From positions 1 to 61,815 of the forward strand of contig PEAM01000025.1 of the NCBI GenBank assembly GCA_002753565.1: DNA of 61,815 nucleotides, written 5' to 3'. The position numbers and the translations under genes were made by a program. Position 1 is the stretch's first letter; the number at the start of each line of letters is the position of its first letter. The DNA is from Magnetococcales bacterium. Lineage in GTDB: Bacteria; Pseudomonadota; Magnetococcia; Magnetococcales; JADFYX01. Shown here piece after piece: positions 50,509 through 59,211 of this stretch. The notes beneath the pieces were generated by a model. It searched no databases. It was not told the DNA's origin and saw nothing but the letters and a program-made list of their open reading frames with translations.

Positions 50509-51831
50509 TTAATCGAGGATCACATCCTCTTTCCGCTCCAAGTCACAACAGAGAACATAAATCTCATCATCTTTCTTGACTGTCACCGAGAGGGTGGTGC
50601 AGACGTTCAAGCTGATATTGGATCGATAGGGCTGGGAAAGATGGACCACACCCGGTTTTCGCATGGCATCTTGAAAAGGGGTCCGACGGGTCCAGGTGGC
50701 ACCCTCGGTATCGGCCATGGGTTTGTAGCGAATATCCAGGTAGACCTCTCGCCCATCCGGAAACACATTGCCCCCCAACTGAATGCCCTTGTTATCCAGC
50801 AAATAGACCCGCTCAACCCGCTCCAACTCCACCAACTTGGTTGCCGCCTCTTCCAGAGGGGTTCCGTCAGCCACCTGCCAGGCACAATCCATAAACTCAC
50901 TGGTAAAATTGGCCATCTCCAGATTGTGGCGCCGATCTTCACAATGGAATGAGTCTTCACACCGTTTGCGAATCGTCTGAAAATTGTTATCAAATTCATC
51001 TTGAATATGGTCAGCACGACGAGCCGGCCTGTCACTCAGATCCCCCCAGAACCGGCCTTGGAGGAAATCGGCATGGAGCCGCATGGCAACAAAGGACTCC
51101 TCCTCTGTTTCAATCTTCTCGGTCAAGACCAAGCTACCCGAGGCGTGAACCAGAGAGATCAGTTTATAAAGCATCCGTTTGGCGCGCGGGTCTTGGAAAG
51201 CATTTTCCAAGAAGTCCCGGTCCAGCTTGACAATATCCGGTTGCAAGCGCCACAACCGATCCAGGTTGGCAGACTCTCCACCAAAATCATCAAACAGCAC
51301 CAAGCAGCCCATCTTCTGCAACCCTTCGATGGTCCGAGAGAGCACTGTCTCATAATTACCCTGATGCTCTCGCAGCGCTACCACCAGTTGATGGGGAGGA
51401 ACACCGGTATGATCCAACACCTCTTTTAAAAAGTTCAGATCGGGATCTTGCCGACCCAGCATCACTTTGGAGTGAATATTGACAAACAGCCAGCGGTCAT
51501 CAATGCCAGCTGCTGCAAAATTTTTCACGTGGAGCAAAAGCCGCATCCGATCCAGCTGCACCAGATCCTCTTCCGAGAGCGCTTTAGAAAAAAGTTGCCG
51601 AGAACTGACTGTCTCACCTTTGCGATCAATCGCCCGAAAAAAGGCTTCAAAACCAACCCCACGTTGATGGGAAGCACTAAAAATACGTTGAAATCGAGAA
51701 CAGAGCCGATAAGAGGAAAAATCAGCTTCAAACTGTCCGTCCCGTTCCTGAATGGCCCTATCTAAAATTTTTACCGAACGCCCACCAAACAGGCCAGTCA
51801 ATGCCTCAGGAGCAGAGGAACTCACAGACAT
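50509..51831 (-). CDS. EAL-domain protein with C-terminal sensor-like domain (YkuI-type layout), partly degenerate
   Basis: 440 residues from the ATG at 51829-51831, with GGAGGT 4 bases upstream. Residues about 40-280 form an EAL (cyclic-di-GMP phosphodiesterase) domain: FEAFFRAIDRKG for the EAL box, FVNIHSKV, FDDFGGESANLDRL, DIVKLDRDFL and LQGRFWG. The EITE-type metal glutamate segment reads VALREHQ, so one metal ligand appears lost, and the AEGVE glutamate segment reads TEKIET. The C-terminal 150 residues (VERVYLLDNKGIQLGG and so on) resemble a PAS/Cache-like sensor. Binding of cyclic-di-GMP with weak or no hydrolysis is plausible (inference). There is no membrane segment. Confidence 0.8.
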   Translation of the reverse strand: MSVSSSAPEALTGLFGGRSVKILDRAIQERDGQFEADFSSYRLCSRFQRIFSASHQRGVGFEAFFRAIDRKGETVSSRQLFSKALSEEDLVQLDRMRLLLHVKNFAAAGIDDRWLFVNIHSKVMLGRQDPDLNFLKEVLDHTGVPPHQLVVALREHQGNYETVLSRTIEGLQKMGCLVLFDDFGGESANLDRLWRLQPDIVKLDRDFLENAFQDPRAKRMLYKLISLVHASGSLVLTEKIETEEESFVAMRLHADFLQGRFWGDLSDRPARRADHIQDEFDNNFQTIRKRCEDSFHCEDRRHNLEMANFTSEFMDCAWQVADGTPLEEAATKLVELERVERVYLLDNKGIQLGGNVFPDGREVYLDIRYKPMADTEGATWTRRTPFQDAMRKPGVVHLSQPYRSNISLNVCTTLSVTVKKDDEIYVLCCDLERKEDVILD

Positions 51832-51954
51832 AAACACCTCCAATTGTGTTGTTTTATCCAATTACACCATAAAAATAACTAGTCGATCACATCCGGTTCT
51901 ATTTCACTCTATCCCACCGCAAAAGTCAGCAAAAAAAAGAGCCTGGGGCAAAAT

Positions 51955-51990
51955 AAAAAAAACCACCTTTGCGCAAGGTGGTTTTTTTTG
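51955..51990. terminator. Terminator after porB
   Basis: Stem AACCACCTT with AAGGTGGTT around a TGCGC loop, with A8 on the left and T8 on the right, so it works on both strands. It closes the porA-porB transcript about 40 bases after the porB stop. Confidence 0.88.
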
Positions 51991-52021
51991 TTGTTTTACA
52001 GAATGTAAAGAGAAAAAATCC

Positions 52022-53668
52022 TCATTTTCCTGACTTTTTACCCTCTTCCATCTCTTCAGCATGATCCACATTGGTAATGCCCGCCAACTGCTGAAGCAGC
52101 CGCCAGTTTTCCAGCCGATCTTCCTGAGACCGTTTCAAAACCTCAGTGGGCTCGTCACTGTCTCTGAAATGCTTCTCGAAGCGCCCTTCTGTACGGCAGA
52201 AAGAGATAAAGTCAACCACCTCCTCACTACCATCCTTACCCTTGCGTCGATGCCAGTCCCGCTTGACCGAAGGGTTCCCCTGCAACGACATGCGCGCCGC
52301 CAGGGTGGGGCCAGCATCGGGGTTGTAGATGAAGACCGGAAAAGCCCGAGACTCAACCGCCAACATGGACTGGGTACAAGAGACATCATCCGCAACCTGA
52401 TGCTCCGGTTGACAGGTGGTGAAGGCGTTGATGAGAGCCGGCCCGTCAAAAGCCAGCGCCATCTCGATAGACTTATAGAAATGGTTGGTCATGGAGCCAA
52501 CTGTTTGCGCCACAAAAACCCGTGGGTGCATCATGGCAATGTTGGCAATCTCCTTGCGACGCTCCTGTTTGCCATGCTCCGCCTTACCATGAATGGACAT
52601 TTTCGCCTCCTGACCGATAAAAGTCGCCGTCGAGGCCTGACCACCGGTATTGGAGTACACCTGGGTATCCATCACAAACGCTTTAATGTTCATCCCAGAG
52701 GTCAACATGCGGGAGAGGGCTTGAAAGCCGATATCCAACATGGAGCCGTCACCACCAAAGACCCAAATATGGTGATCCTGCTTGCCCAGTTGATCCCAGT
52801 GAGCCCGAATCCCCATGGCAACGGTAGCCGCATTCTCGAAAAGAGAGTTGACCCACGGCGCCCGGAAGGGGTTGTAGGGGTAGGTGGAACCATAAACGGT
52901 ACTGCAACCGGTGTTCGCGACAATACCGTACTTTTCACCAACCTTTTCATAGGTCATGGCAAGAATCTGTCGAATAGCCGATGTCTCGCCACAGCCCATG
53001 CAGTTACCGGCCCCGCCGACAAACTGATTGGCCTCCTCCTTGAGCATGATATCGATCTTCAGCTTGGGATTGATATACTCAGCCGGTGTCTTCGGGGAGG
53101 TCTTGTAGTATTCCCAACTGGAAAAATAGCCATCCAGATTATCTTTGGTTTTTTTGATCATGCCCAGGGCATCATGGTCACCACAAGCAGTAACACACTC
53201 ACCACACCCTTTACATTTGGTGGGGTCGACAAAAATGCCAAACCAAGCACCACCAGGGGCTGAAGGATCTTTCTCCCTCTTTTTTTCGTAGGTTTTCCAA
53301 AATTTGGTTGTCTGCACAAACTGGCTGCGCAAAAACTCCCGCTGCTCCTCCGACTCCAGAGCAGCCAGATCCTTGTCCAAGGTCTCTGGTGTCACCACCT
53401 TCCCCCAGATCGCAGAGTCAGGGCACTGCTGCACACACTCCATACAGGCCACACAGTTAGCCGACTCAAACTCCGGCAGATCGGGGGCGATGTAGGAAAA
53501 ATCCCGGTAGGAAGCGGTTCCGCCAGGAATGACGGAGTTGGCAACAAAAGGATCGGCCGGTTGACCAGATCCAGAACCGGTGTTGTAGGCCTGCATAATT
53601 TCACGCGCCCGGTCGATGTCATACCACTTGGGCGTCGGTCCTGATAAGATTAAGGCTCTTTGACTCAT
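52022..53668 (-). CDS. porB: Pyruvate:ferredoxin oxidoreductase, delta-beta half (NifJ C-terminal part)
   Basis: 548 residues matching the C-terminal half of single-chain NifJ. The N-terminal ferredoxin domain has two 4Fe-4S motifs (CVACMECVQQCP and CKGCGECVTACG). The beta domain follows, with the cluster motif NCMGCGETSAIRQIL, ATVAMG and the TPP/Mg motif GGDGSMLDIGFQALSRML with DTQVYSNTGGQAS. Together with PorA it would carboxylate acetyl-CoA to pyruvate using reduced ferredoxin, or oxidise pyruvate. It lies 98 bases behind porA. The split lies exactly between the NifJ gamma/linker region and its ferredoxin domain. Confidence 0.94.
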   Translation of the reverse strand: MSQRALILSGPTPKWYDIDRAREIMQAYNTGSGSGQPADPFVANSVIPGGTASYRDFSYIAPDLPEFESANCVACMECVQQCPDSAIWGKVVTPETLDKDLAALESEEQREFLRSQFVQTTKFWKTYEKKREKDPSAPGGAWFGIFVDPTKCKGCGECVTACGDHDALGMIKKTKDNLDGYFSSWEYYKTSPKTPAEYINPKLKIDIMLKEEANQFVGGAGNCMGCGETSAIRQILAMTYEKVGEKYGIVANTGCSTVYGSTYPYNPFRAPWVNSLFENAATVAMGIRAHWDQLGKQDHHIWVFGGDGSMLDIGFQALSRMLTSGMNIKAFVMDTQVYSNTGGQASTATFIGQEAKMSIHGKAEHGKQERRKEIANIAMMHPRVFVAQTVGSMTNHFYKSIEMALAFDGPALINAFTTCQPEHQVADDVSCTQSMLAVESRAFPVFIYNPDAGPTLAARMSLQGNPSVKRDWHRRKGKDGSEEVVDFISFCRTEGRFEKHFRDSDEPTEVLKRSQEDRLENWRLLQQLAGITNVDHAEEMEEGKKSGK

Positions 53669-53766
53669 GACTTCACTCCTGCAAACTTTTGTCCTGGCAA
53701 GTCGGGAAACCCGATCAGCCGGAAAGTCCCCCCCACCAGATTAAAAGCACTCGGCTTCTGCTCACA

Positions 53767-55803
53767 TTAAATAAAGAAGGCGTTAACATCCTTACCTTTC
53801 GCTTCCCACTCCAATCGACCCTCTTCCAAGATATCAGCCGGCGTCGCAGCCATGATTTCCGGTGTGACAATCATCACCTTCTCATAACCCCGCTTAACCG
53901 CCTGCAGATTCTCCTCCACAACCTGATCGCCCCGTTTACCAAAATATTTGGTCAGCGGTTTGCGAACCTGGGTGAAGAGATCCTCCACATTCATCTTGGC
54001 ATTCTCTCTGAAAGGGGTAACCCTCAAGAAGACACCCAGAAGAACAACCCCTTGGAATCGCTGAATGAGAGAGGAGTCCGATTGACAGGATTCCCGAGCA
54101 ATTTCGATGGTATCTACACCATAGAACTTAATATCATGCTCTTTCATGAAATATTTGGCATAGGGGGGTAGAGACTCCCAAAGCCCTTCTGGGGTGGTCT
54201 CATCAGTATGCTGGAAGACAATCCCGCCCTCCTGCAGTCCCACCAGAGGGTTACCCATATACCAAGTCGTGGGGTCCATCAAAGGGACAAAATCAACCTG
54301 CTGCAACTCACAGTGGGTCATGATTTTTTCGGAAGGGGTCACCGTCAAGTAGGTGTTGGTCGGCAGACCCTTTTTCTCGGAACCATACTTAGGAGCAGCC
54401 TGAACATTAAATCCGAAAATATCCCCCAACATGGTGGCAATAACCTTGTTGGTGGTGACCGAACCAAAACCACCCACCGAGTGAGCCCGCACCGAAAAGG
54501 AGCCTTCGGGACGCACATCGGGCTCGCCATCCAGGGATAGGGCGGTATGATGATCGATACCCAAGGTAAAGAACCGCTTACCCTCTTTGCCTTTCACCAT
54601 ATTGCGAGCAATGGACATGACGTGTCCGGGGGTGGAGTCCCGAGAACCCAGACCGGCTGAGCCGGAAAAGACAAAAGGTATCGTATCCAGTTTTTCAAAC
54701 AGGGGATCGCCCATGGCGGCTCGAGCCAATGCAGCTTCGATATCCGTTGTCAGGGGGTTGTCCACCATGGTCGGAATATCACAGCGCTCAATAACCGAGA
54801 CCGCTTTACAGTTTCGGATCGCCTGAACCATCTGTACAGAGGGAAACGGTCGGTAGCAGGTGACGTTGACCACACCCATCTTGATACCCAGGTTGTTACG
54901 GATTTCATCGATGGCCGAAATGCAGGTCTCCGCCATGGTGCCCATGGCAATCACCGCATATTCGGCATCATCCATCATGATGGTATCCAGAAGCTGATAG
55001 CGACGTCCTGTCAGGCGATAGTACTCCTCCATGGAGGACTCGATAATATCGGACAGCTTGTCGTAGTAGAAGCGTTGGGCAATTTTACCCTGCATATAGG
55101 CGTCCTGGTTCTGTACCACACCCATCTGTAACGGATGGTCGGCATCAAACAGGGTGCGCATTTTCTCACGAGGGTCACCCAGGTACTCCCGGATGAGATC
55201 GTCCTCGGGAAAGTTCAGGTTTTCGATGGTGTGGGTACTCAAAAAACCATCCTGAACATTCATAAAGGGGGTGAACGAAGCCTCTGAGGCCCGACGGGAG
55301 ATAAGACAGAGATCGGAGCAGGCCTGAACACTCTGAGCAAAAAGGATCGCCCAACCGGTATCAGAAACCCCCATCACATCGTCATGGCCGGCATGAACAT
55401 TCAACCCTTGAGAGGTTAAAGCTCGCGCCCCCACATTCAACACCTGGGGCAGTCTCTTGCCGGAGATGGTATAAAGCACCTCCTTCATGAGAATCAGCCC
55501 CTGGCCTGAGGTAAAGTTGGTTACTCGCCCGCCCGCCAGAGCAAACCCTTCACAGGCTGAAGCCGATGAGTGTTCGGACTCCAACTCCATCCAGACGATG
55601 GGCTTACCCCAAACGTTTTTGAATCCGTTGGCGACAGCAACCTGGAAAAGCTGTCCCATAATGGTTGATGAAGTGATTGGATAGGCGGCCGCACCATCTG
55701 TCGCCCTCGTCTCAACATAAGAGATCGCATCGGATCCGTCTCCCGTTCCGGGTATACCAGGATAGGGGAAAGACTGTTCCTGCGCTGCAGTCATAGTTGC
55801 CAT
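53767..55803 (-). CDS. porA: Pyruvate:ferredoxin oxidoreductase, alpha-gamma half (NifJ N-terminal part)
   Basis: 678 residues from the ATG at 55801-55803 (GGAGGG about 10 bases upstream; another start 6 codons earlier is weaker). The alpha domain comes first (DGAAAYPITSSTIMGQ, the YPIT substrate-site motif, and MELESEHSSASACEGFALAGG, NFTSGQGL). The gamma domain is C-terminal (RAHSVGGFGSVTTNKVIATML, KKGLPTNTYLTV). The order alpha-gamma then delta-beta on two chains is NifJ cut in two. It is the first gene of porAB, and its promoter should lie in 55804-55945. Confidence 0.94.
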   Translation of the reverse strand: MATMTAAQEQSFPYPGIPGTGDGSDAISYVETRATDGAAAYPITSSTIMGQLFQVAVANGFKNVWGKPIVWMELESEHSSASACEGFALAGGRVTNFTSGQGLILMKEVLYTISGKRLPQVLNVGARALTSQGLNVHAGHDDVMGVSDTGWAILFAQSVQACSDLCLISRRASEASFTPFMNVQDGFLSTHTIENLNFPEDDLIREYLGDPREKMRTLFDADHPLQMGVVQNQDAYMQGKIAQRFYYDKLSDIIESSMEEYYRLTGRRYQLLDTIMMDDAEYAVIAMGTMAETCISAIDEIRNNLGIKMGVVNVTCYRPFPSVQMVQAIRNCKAVSVIERCDIPTMVDNPLTTDIEAALARAAMGDPLFEKLDTIPFVFSGSAGLGSRDSTPGHVMSIARNMVKGKEGKRFFTLGIDHHTALSLDGEPDVRPEGSFSVRAHSVGGFGSVTTNKVIATMLGDIFGFNVQAAPKYGSEKKGLPTNTYLTVTPSEKIMTHCELQQVDFVPLMDPTTWYMGNPLVGLQEGGIVFQHTDETTPEGLWESLPPYAKYFMKEHDIKFYGVDTIEIARESCQSDSSLIQRFQGVVLLGVFLRVTPFRENAKMNVEDLFTQVRKPLTKYFGKRGDQVVEENLQAVKRGYEKVMIVTPEIMAATPADILEEGRLEWEAKGKDVNAFFI

Positions 55804-55945
55804 ACAAAAAACACCCTCCATGGGTCAGGTTACAACGTCAATACAAAACCGGCATCGCCAGAAAGATGTAAATCTATATCACAGAATATATGCAACGCAC
55901 AATGTGTTCCGTGCTGCGATGCAATAAACTGCTGATGCCAGCCAT

Positions 55946-56542
55946 TTAAAACTCTCTGCGACCTGCCAGAGCCTGGTAGAGTGTCGACTCATCCAGATAT
56001 TCCAGCTCTCCCCCCATCGGTAGGCCATACGCCAATCTTGTTACTTTGCACCCCATCGATTGAGCCAGCTGGGCAACAAAGTGAGCCGTTGCCTCCCCCT
56101 CAACCGTTGGATTGGTTGCAATAATCAACTCTTTGATCCCTCCAGCAGAGAGACGACTCTGCAAAGTGTTCATCTGCAGCTGCTCCGGACCAATGCCATC
56201 CAGTGGGTTCAACCTGCCGCCCAGCACATGGTAAAGGCCGTTAAAAAGCCCCGCCTTCTCAAACGCCATCAGGTCAGAAGACTCTTCAATCACACATAAA
56301 AGGGTCGGATCCCGCCGAGAATCCTCACAGACCCAACAGAGATCCCCCTCCGCCAAATTGTAACAGTTGCGGCAGGTGTGAACCCGATCTTGAAGCATCT
56401 GCAGAGAGGAGATCAGCTGTTCCACCTCAACCGAGCCGTGGCGCAGGAGGTGGTAGATCATCCGCTGGGCACTTTTCTGACCAATACCGGGAAACCGAGA
56501 GAAAACAGCTACCGCCCGCTCAACCGATGGAAGCCCTTTCAT
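55946..56542 (-). CDS. recR: Recombination protein RecR
   Basis: RecF-pathway protein loading RecA at gaps. 198 residues. The N-terminal helix-hairpin-helix (FSRFPGIGQKSAQRM), the four-cysteine zinc finger (CRNCYNLAEGDLCWVC) and the Toprim domain (VIEESSDLMAFEK, ATNPTVEGEATA) are complete, ending in the LAYGLPMGGELEYLD segment. It follows ybaB by 54 bases in the dnaX-ybaB-recR order common to most proteobacteria. Confidence 0.97.
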   Translation of the reverse strand: MKGLPSVERAVAVFSRFPGIGQKSAQRMIYHLLRHGSVEVEQLISSLQMLQDRVHTCRNCYNLAEGDLCWVCEDSRRDPTLLCVIEESSDLMAFEKAGLFNGLYHVLGGRLNPLDGIGPEQLQMNTLQSRLSAGGIKELIIATNPTVEGEATAHFVAQLAQSMGCKVTRLAYGLPMGGELEYLDESTLYQALAGRREF

Positions 56543-56596
56543 CTTGATACAGCCCTCTCGGCGCCGACCATCCAGGCCGGAGTACAGATCACCATG

Positions 56597-56917
56597 CTAA
56601 AAAGGCAGCTTCATTCCCGGAATATTCAAGCCACCGGTCATTTTAGCCATATTCTCCTGGGTCATGGCTTGAACCTTTTTCTGAGCATCGTTGAAGGCGG
56701 AGGCGATGAGATCCTCCAACATCTCCACATCCCGAGCATCGACAACGGTCGGATCGAGGCGCACACTTTTGACCTCCTGCTTGCCATCCATGGTCACCTC
56801 GACCATCCCCCCACCAGACTGGCCAATGATGGATGTTGCCGCCATCTCTTCTTGGATTTTAGCCATTTCGCCCTGCATCTTTTGGGCTTGTTTTAGAATA
56901 TCTCCAAGATTTTTCAC
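56597..56917 (-). CDS. ybaB: Nucleoid-associated protein YbaB/EbfC
   Basis: Small DNA-binding dimer, about 106 residues. Typical segments are LGDILKQAQKMQGEMAKIQEEM, GGGMVEVTMDGKQEVKSV and LEDLIASAFNDAQKKVQ. I infer a GTG start at 56915-56917 with GGAG 9 bases upstream; the TTG five codons earlier overlaps that site. It lies 22 bases downstream of dnaX, with recR next. Confidence 0.94.
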   Translation of the reverse strand: MKNLGDILKQAQKMQGEMAKIQEEMAATSIIGQSGGGMVEVTMDGKQEVKSVRLDPTVVDARDVEMLEDLIASAFNDAQKKVQAMTQENMAKMTGGLNIPGMKLPF

Positions 56918-56939
56918 GCTATTTTTCTCCAATTATTCA

Positions 56940-58601
56940 CTATTGGACAGTTCCATGGGACAGAGGTTCCACATCCAATATCTCTGCCTGAAAACGGGCG
57001 GACAGCTCCCGAACAAGGGGATGTTCCCGTGTTTGATTGGTCAGGTTGGTCAACGCTGTGCTTTTAATCCGGGCCGATCTCTCCCCCAGGGTCTCAGGCC
57101 GAGGCGCATCCGAGGCAGACTGAACAACCACCCCCTCTCCCGATTCGCCCATCTTCTCCAAAAAGCCTGCCAGCCGCCGAACAACCTGATCCGGCGGGCC
57201 AAAACAGTCATTGACCAACTGAAGCACCACCCGAAGGGGTCTCCCCCCCTCCCCAGCCTGAAAATCCAGGCAGGCCAGCTGCTGCTTCAATTTCATCGCC
57301 AACTCCGGCGCAGATCGCTCTGCGGAGGATATCAACTGGTTCCAGGAAGTCAAAGATTCTCGTCCAACATCTTTTTGCAGCGCAACCGAAGAGGCAGAAG
57401 AACCGGGGGAGGCCGATGGCAGCGTACTGCTACCTCCTGTCGAGGAGGCGACAGGGGTTGGCAGTGAGCCTCCACCCTGCTTGACCAGGCCAATCAGTCG
57501 CCCCAGATCAGGAACCGGCTTGAGAAAAGCAACCCGGAGCAGCAACATCTCCAGAGATTGCCGCCGATTTTCCGCCAGACGCAGATCTTGACTGCTGCGC
57601 AACAAAACCTGATAGACCATCTGCAGATGCTCCTGGCTCACCTCTTTGGTGATCTCTGCCAGACGAAGGGTCAGCTCATCCCCATCCTGCTCCGAATCTC
57701 CCCCCACCACCTTCATCCGAACCCCATGATGCAGCATATCCAACAGATCGTTGATCAACGCCTCCGGTTCAATTCCCGAGCTATAAAACGACTCTGCCAG
57801 GGTCAACACCTTATCACCCTGCCCGGTCAGCAGGGCGTCGAGAAGCGTCAACCCACCCACCCGGTCAGAAAGCCCCAACAGTTCGGCTACCGCCTCCTGC
57901 TTGACCATTCCCTCCCCATGGGAGATGGATTGGTCCAACACAGAGAGAGCATCCCGAACAGAACCCTCCGCAACCCGCGCAATCACCCGCAGGGCAGACT
58001 CCTCATACGTCACCTTCTCCTCCTCCAGGATATGGGACATATGGGCGATCAACGCCTCTTGGGTTACGCGCTTCAGATCGTAACGCTGACAACGGCTGAT
58101 GATGGTAGCCGGGATTTTTCGGGATTCGGTGGTGGCAAAAATAAATTTAACGTGAGAGGGGGGCTCCTCCAAGGTCTTTAACAGCGCATTGAACGATTTA
58201 TCCGACAGCATATGGACTTCATCGAGAATAAATACTTTGTAACGAGAAGATGAGGGGGCATAGCCCACCATGTCCAACAACTCCCGCATCTGCTCCACTT
58301 TGGTCCGGGAGGCGGCGTCAATCTCCAGTACATCGGGATGGTTGCCCGCCACTATCTCCCGGCACGAACCACACGCTCCGCAAGGCTCCGCCGTCAGACC
58401 GGTCTCGCAGTTGAAGCACATGGAGAGCAGTCTGGCCAAGGTGGTCTTACCAATGCCACGAATACCCGTAAAGAGAAAAGCATGGGGGGTGCGCCCCCCC
58501 GTGAGAGCATTCTTCAATGCCCGCATCACATTTTCCTGCCCAACAAGGGCCGAAAAACTCCGAGGGCGCCAGCGGCGTGCAAGGACTACGTAGGAAGACA
58601 T
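56940..58601 (-). CDS. dnaX: DNA polymerase III subunits tau/gamma
   Basis: Clamp-loader ATPase. 553 residues. Walker A is FTGIRGIGKTTLARLL, the zinc-binding cysteines are in CFNCETGLTAEPCGACGSC, Walker B is VFILDEVHML, and sensor 1 with the SRC arginine finger is ATIISRCQRYDL. The C-terminal third (SSTGGSSTLPSASPGSSAS linker and beyond) is the tau-type extension, shorter than in E. coli. I see no strong slippery heptamer for a separate gamma product. The ribosome-binding site is weak. The SRP RNA gene lies upstream, a common arrangement. Confidence 0.95.
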   Translation of the reverse strand: MSSYVVLARRWRPRSFSALVGQENVMRALKNALTGGRTPHAFLFTGIRGIGKTTLARLLSMCFNCETGLTAEPCGACGSCREIVAGNHPDVLEIDAASRTKVEQMRELLDMVGYAPSSSRYKVFILDEVHMLSDKSFNALLKTLEEPPSHVKFIFATTESRKIPATIISRCQRYDLKRVTQEALIAHMSHILEEEKVTYEESALRVIARVAEGSVRDALSVLDQSISHGEGMVKQEAVAELLGLSDRVGGLTLLDALLTGQGDKVLTLAESFYSSGIEPEALINDLLDMLHHGVRMKVVGGDSEQDGDELTLRLAEITKEVSQEHLQMVYQVLLRSSQDLRLAENRRQSLEMLLLRVAFLKPVPDLGRLIGLVKQGGGSLPTPVASSTGGSSTLPSASPGSSASSVALQKDVGRESLTSWNQLISSAERSAPELAMKLKQQLACLDFQAGEGGRPLRVVLQLVNDCFGPPDQVVRRLAGFLEKMGESGEGVVVQSASDAPRPETLGERSARIKSTALTNLTNQTREHPLVRELSARFQAEILDVEPLSHGTVQ

Positions 58602-58844
58602 GGGATTGAACCGACTGCTCCTCTACCAGGGGATGAGAGAGAACGAACAAAAAAAGTTGATAGCCAGAAACTATCTTTATACCAACAGTTCCAAAACAAT
58701 GAAAGGGCAAGAAAAAACCACCTGTGCCCTCTTTGTGATGCGCCATCAAACGACAGTTTGGATTATCAGGGAGTGCGGAGGGATGAACAACCCTGCCTTG
58801 TGCTTATGCGTCCCGTTGGTTGGCTTCAAAAACAAGACGATGAA
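58602..58844. other. Spacer between dnaX and the SRP RNA gene
   Basis: 243 bases with no supported gene. The 40 bases next to the dnaX start resemble pieces of a tRNA on the minus strand (TGGTAGAGGAGC and GGTTCAATCC) but cannot form a complete cloverleaf. Confidence 0.35.
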
Positions 58845-58962
58845 GGGCGGCTCCGATCAGGGGATATACGGCACACCGAAGGTCTTGCTACCGCTGCTAC
58901 CTTCCGGTCCTGACGGGGTTTACAAGTTTCCGTTGCGTATGACCTGATCATCAACACCGCCC
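58845..58962 (-). ncRNA. ffs: Signal recognition particle RNA, small (4.5S) type
   Basis: On the minus strand the conserved apical-loop sequence GTCAGGACCGGAAGGTAGCA is present (complement near 58893-58912), the SRP54/Ffh-binding core of the RNA. The ends pair: GGGCGG at 58845-58850 with CCGCCC at 58957-58962, giving a hairpin of about 118 nt. The position upstream of dnaX is the usual one in many proteobacteria. It binds Ffh and guides membrane proteins to FtsY. Exact ends are estimated from the terminal stem. Confidence 0.9.
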
Positions 58963-59049
58963 ACATAGATCTCGTTATTCGGGTTCCGACCGTCAACAGT
59001 GACCGATTGATTCCCTATCTTAAAGTCCCCGTGGGAGGGGAAAAAATTC

Positions 59050-59140
59050 TGGCGGAGAGAGAGGGATTCGAACCCTCGGTACCCTTGTGGAGTACACACA
59101 CTTTCCAGGCGTGCTCCTTCAACCGCTCGGACATCTCTCC
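59050..59140 (-). tRNA. tRNA-Ser (anticodon GGA)
   Basis: 91 nt with the CCA encoded. Acceptor stem GGAGAGA/TCTCTCC, anticodon stem CACGC/GTGTG with loop CTGGAAA giving anticodon GGA (codons UCC, UCU). A long variable arm and the T-loop GGTTCGAATCC follow. The long variable arm and the discriminator G confirm serine. It is upstream of ffs on the same strand. Confidence 0.97.
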
Positions 59141-59211
59141 AGAACTGTCAAAGCTAACCTTGCGCCAACCCAAAAGCCGACCAGGGAAGTTTCAACAGAT
59201 TGGGGATTTAA

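Noticed and set aside
56940-58601. Programmed frameshift producing a gamma subunit from dnaX
   Set aside because: The only A-rich candidate in the linker does not fit the X XXY YYZ rule in frame and no stimulatory hairpin is evident.
58602-58645. tRNA gene or pseudo-tRNA just upstream of dnaX
   Set aside because: Pieces resembling a D-arm and a T-arm are present, but there is no acceptor stem, anticodon arm or spacing for a cloverleaf. Chance similarity or old debris.
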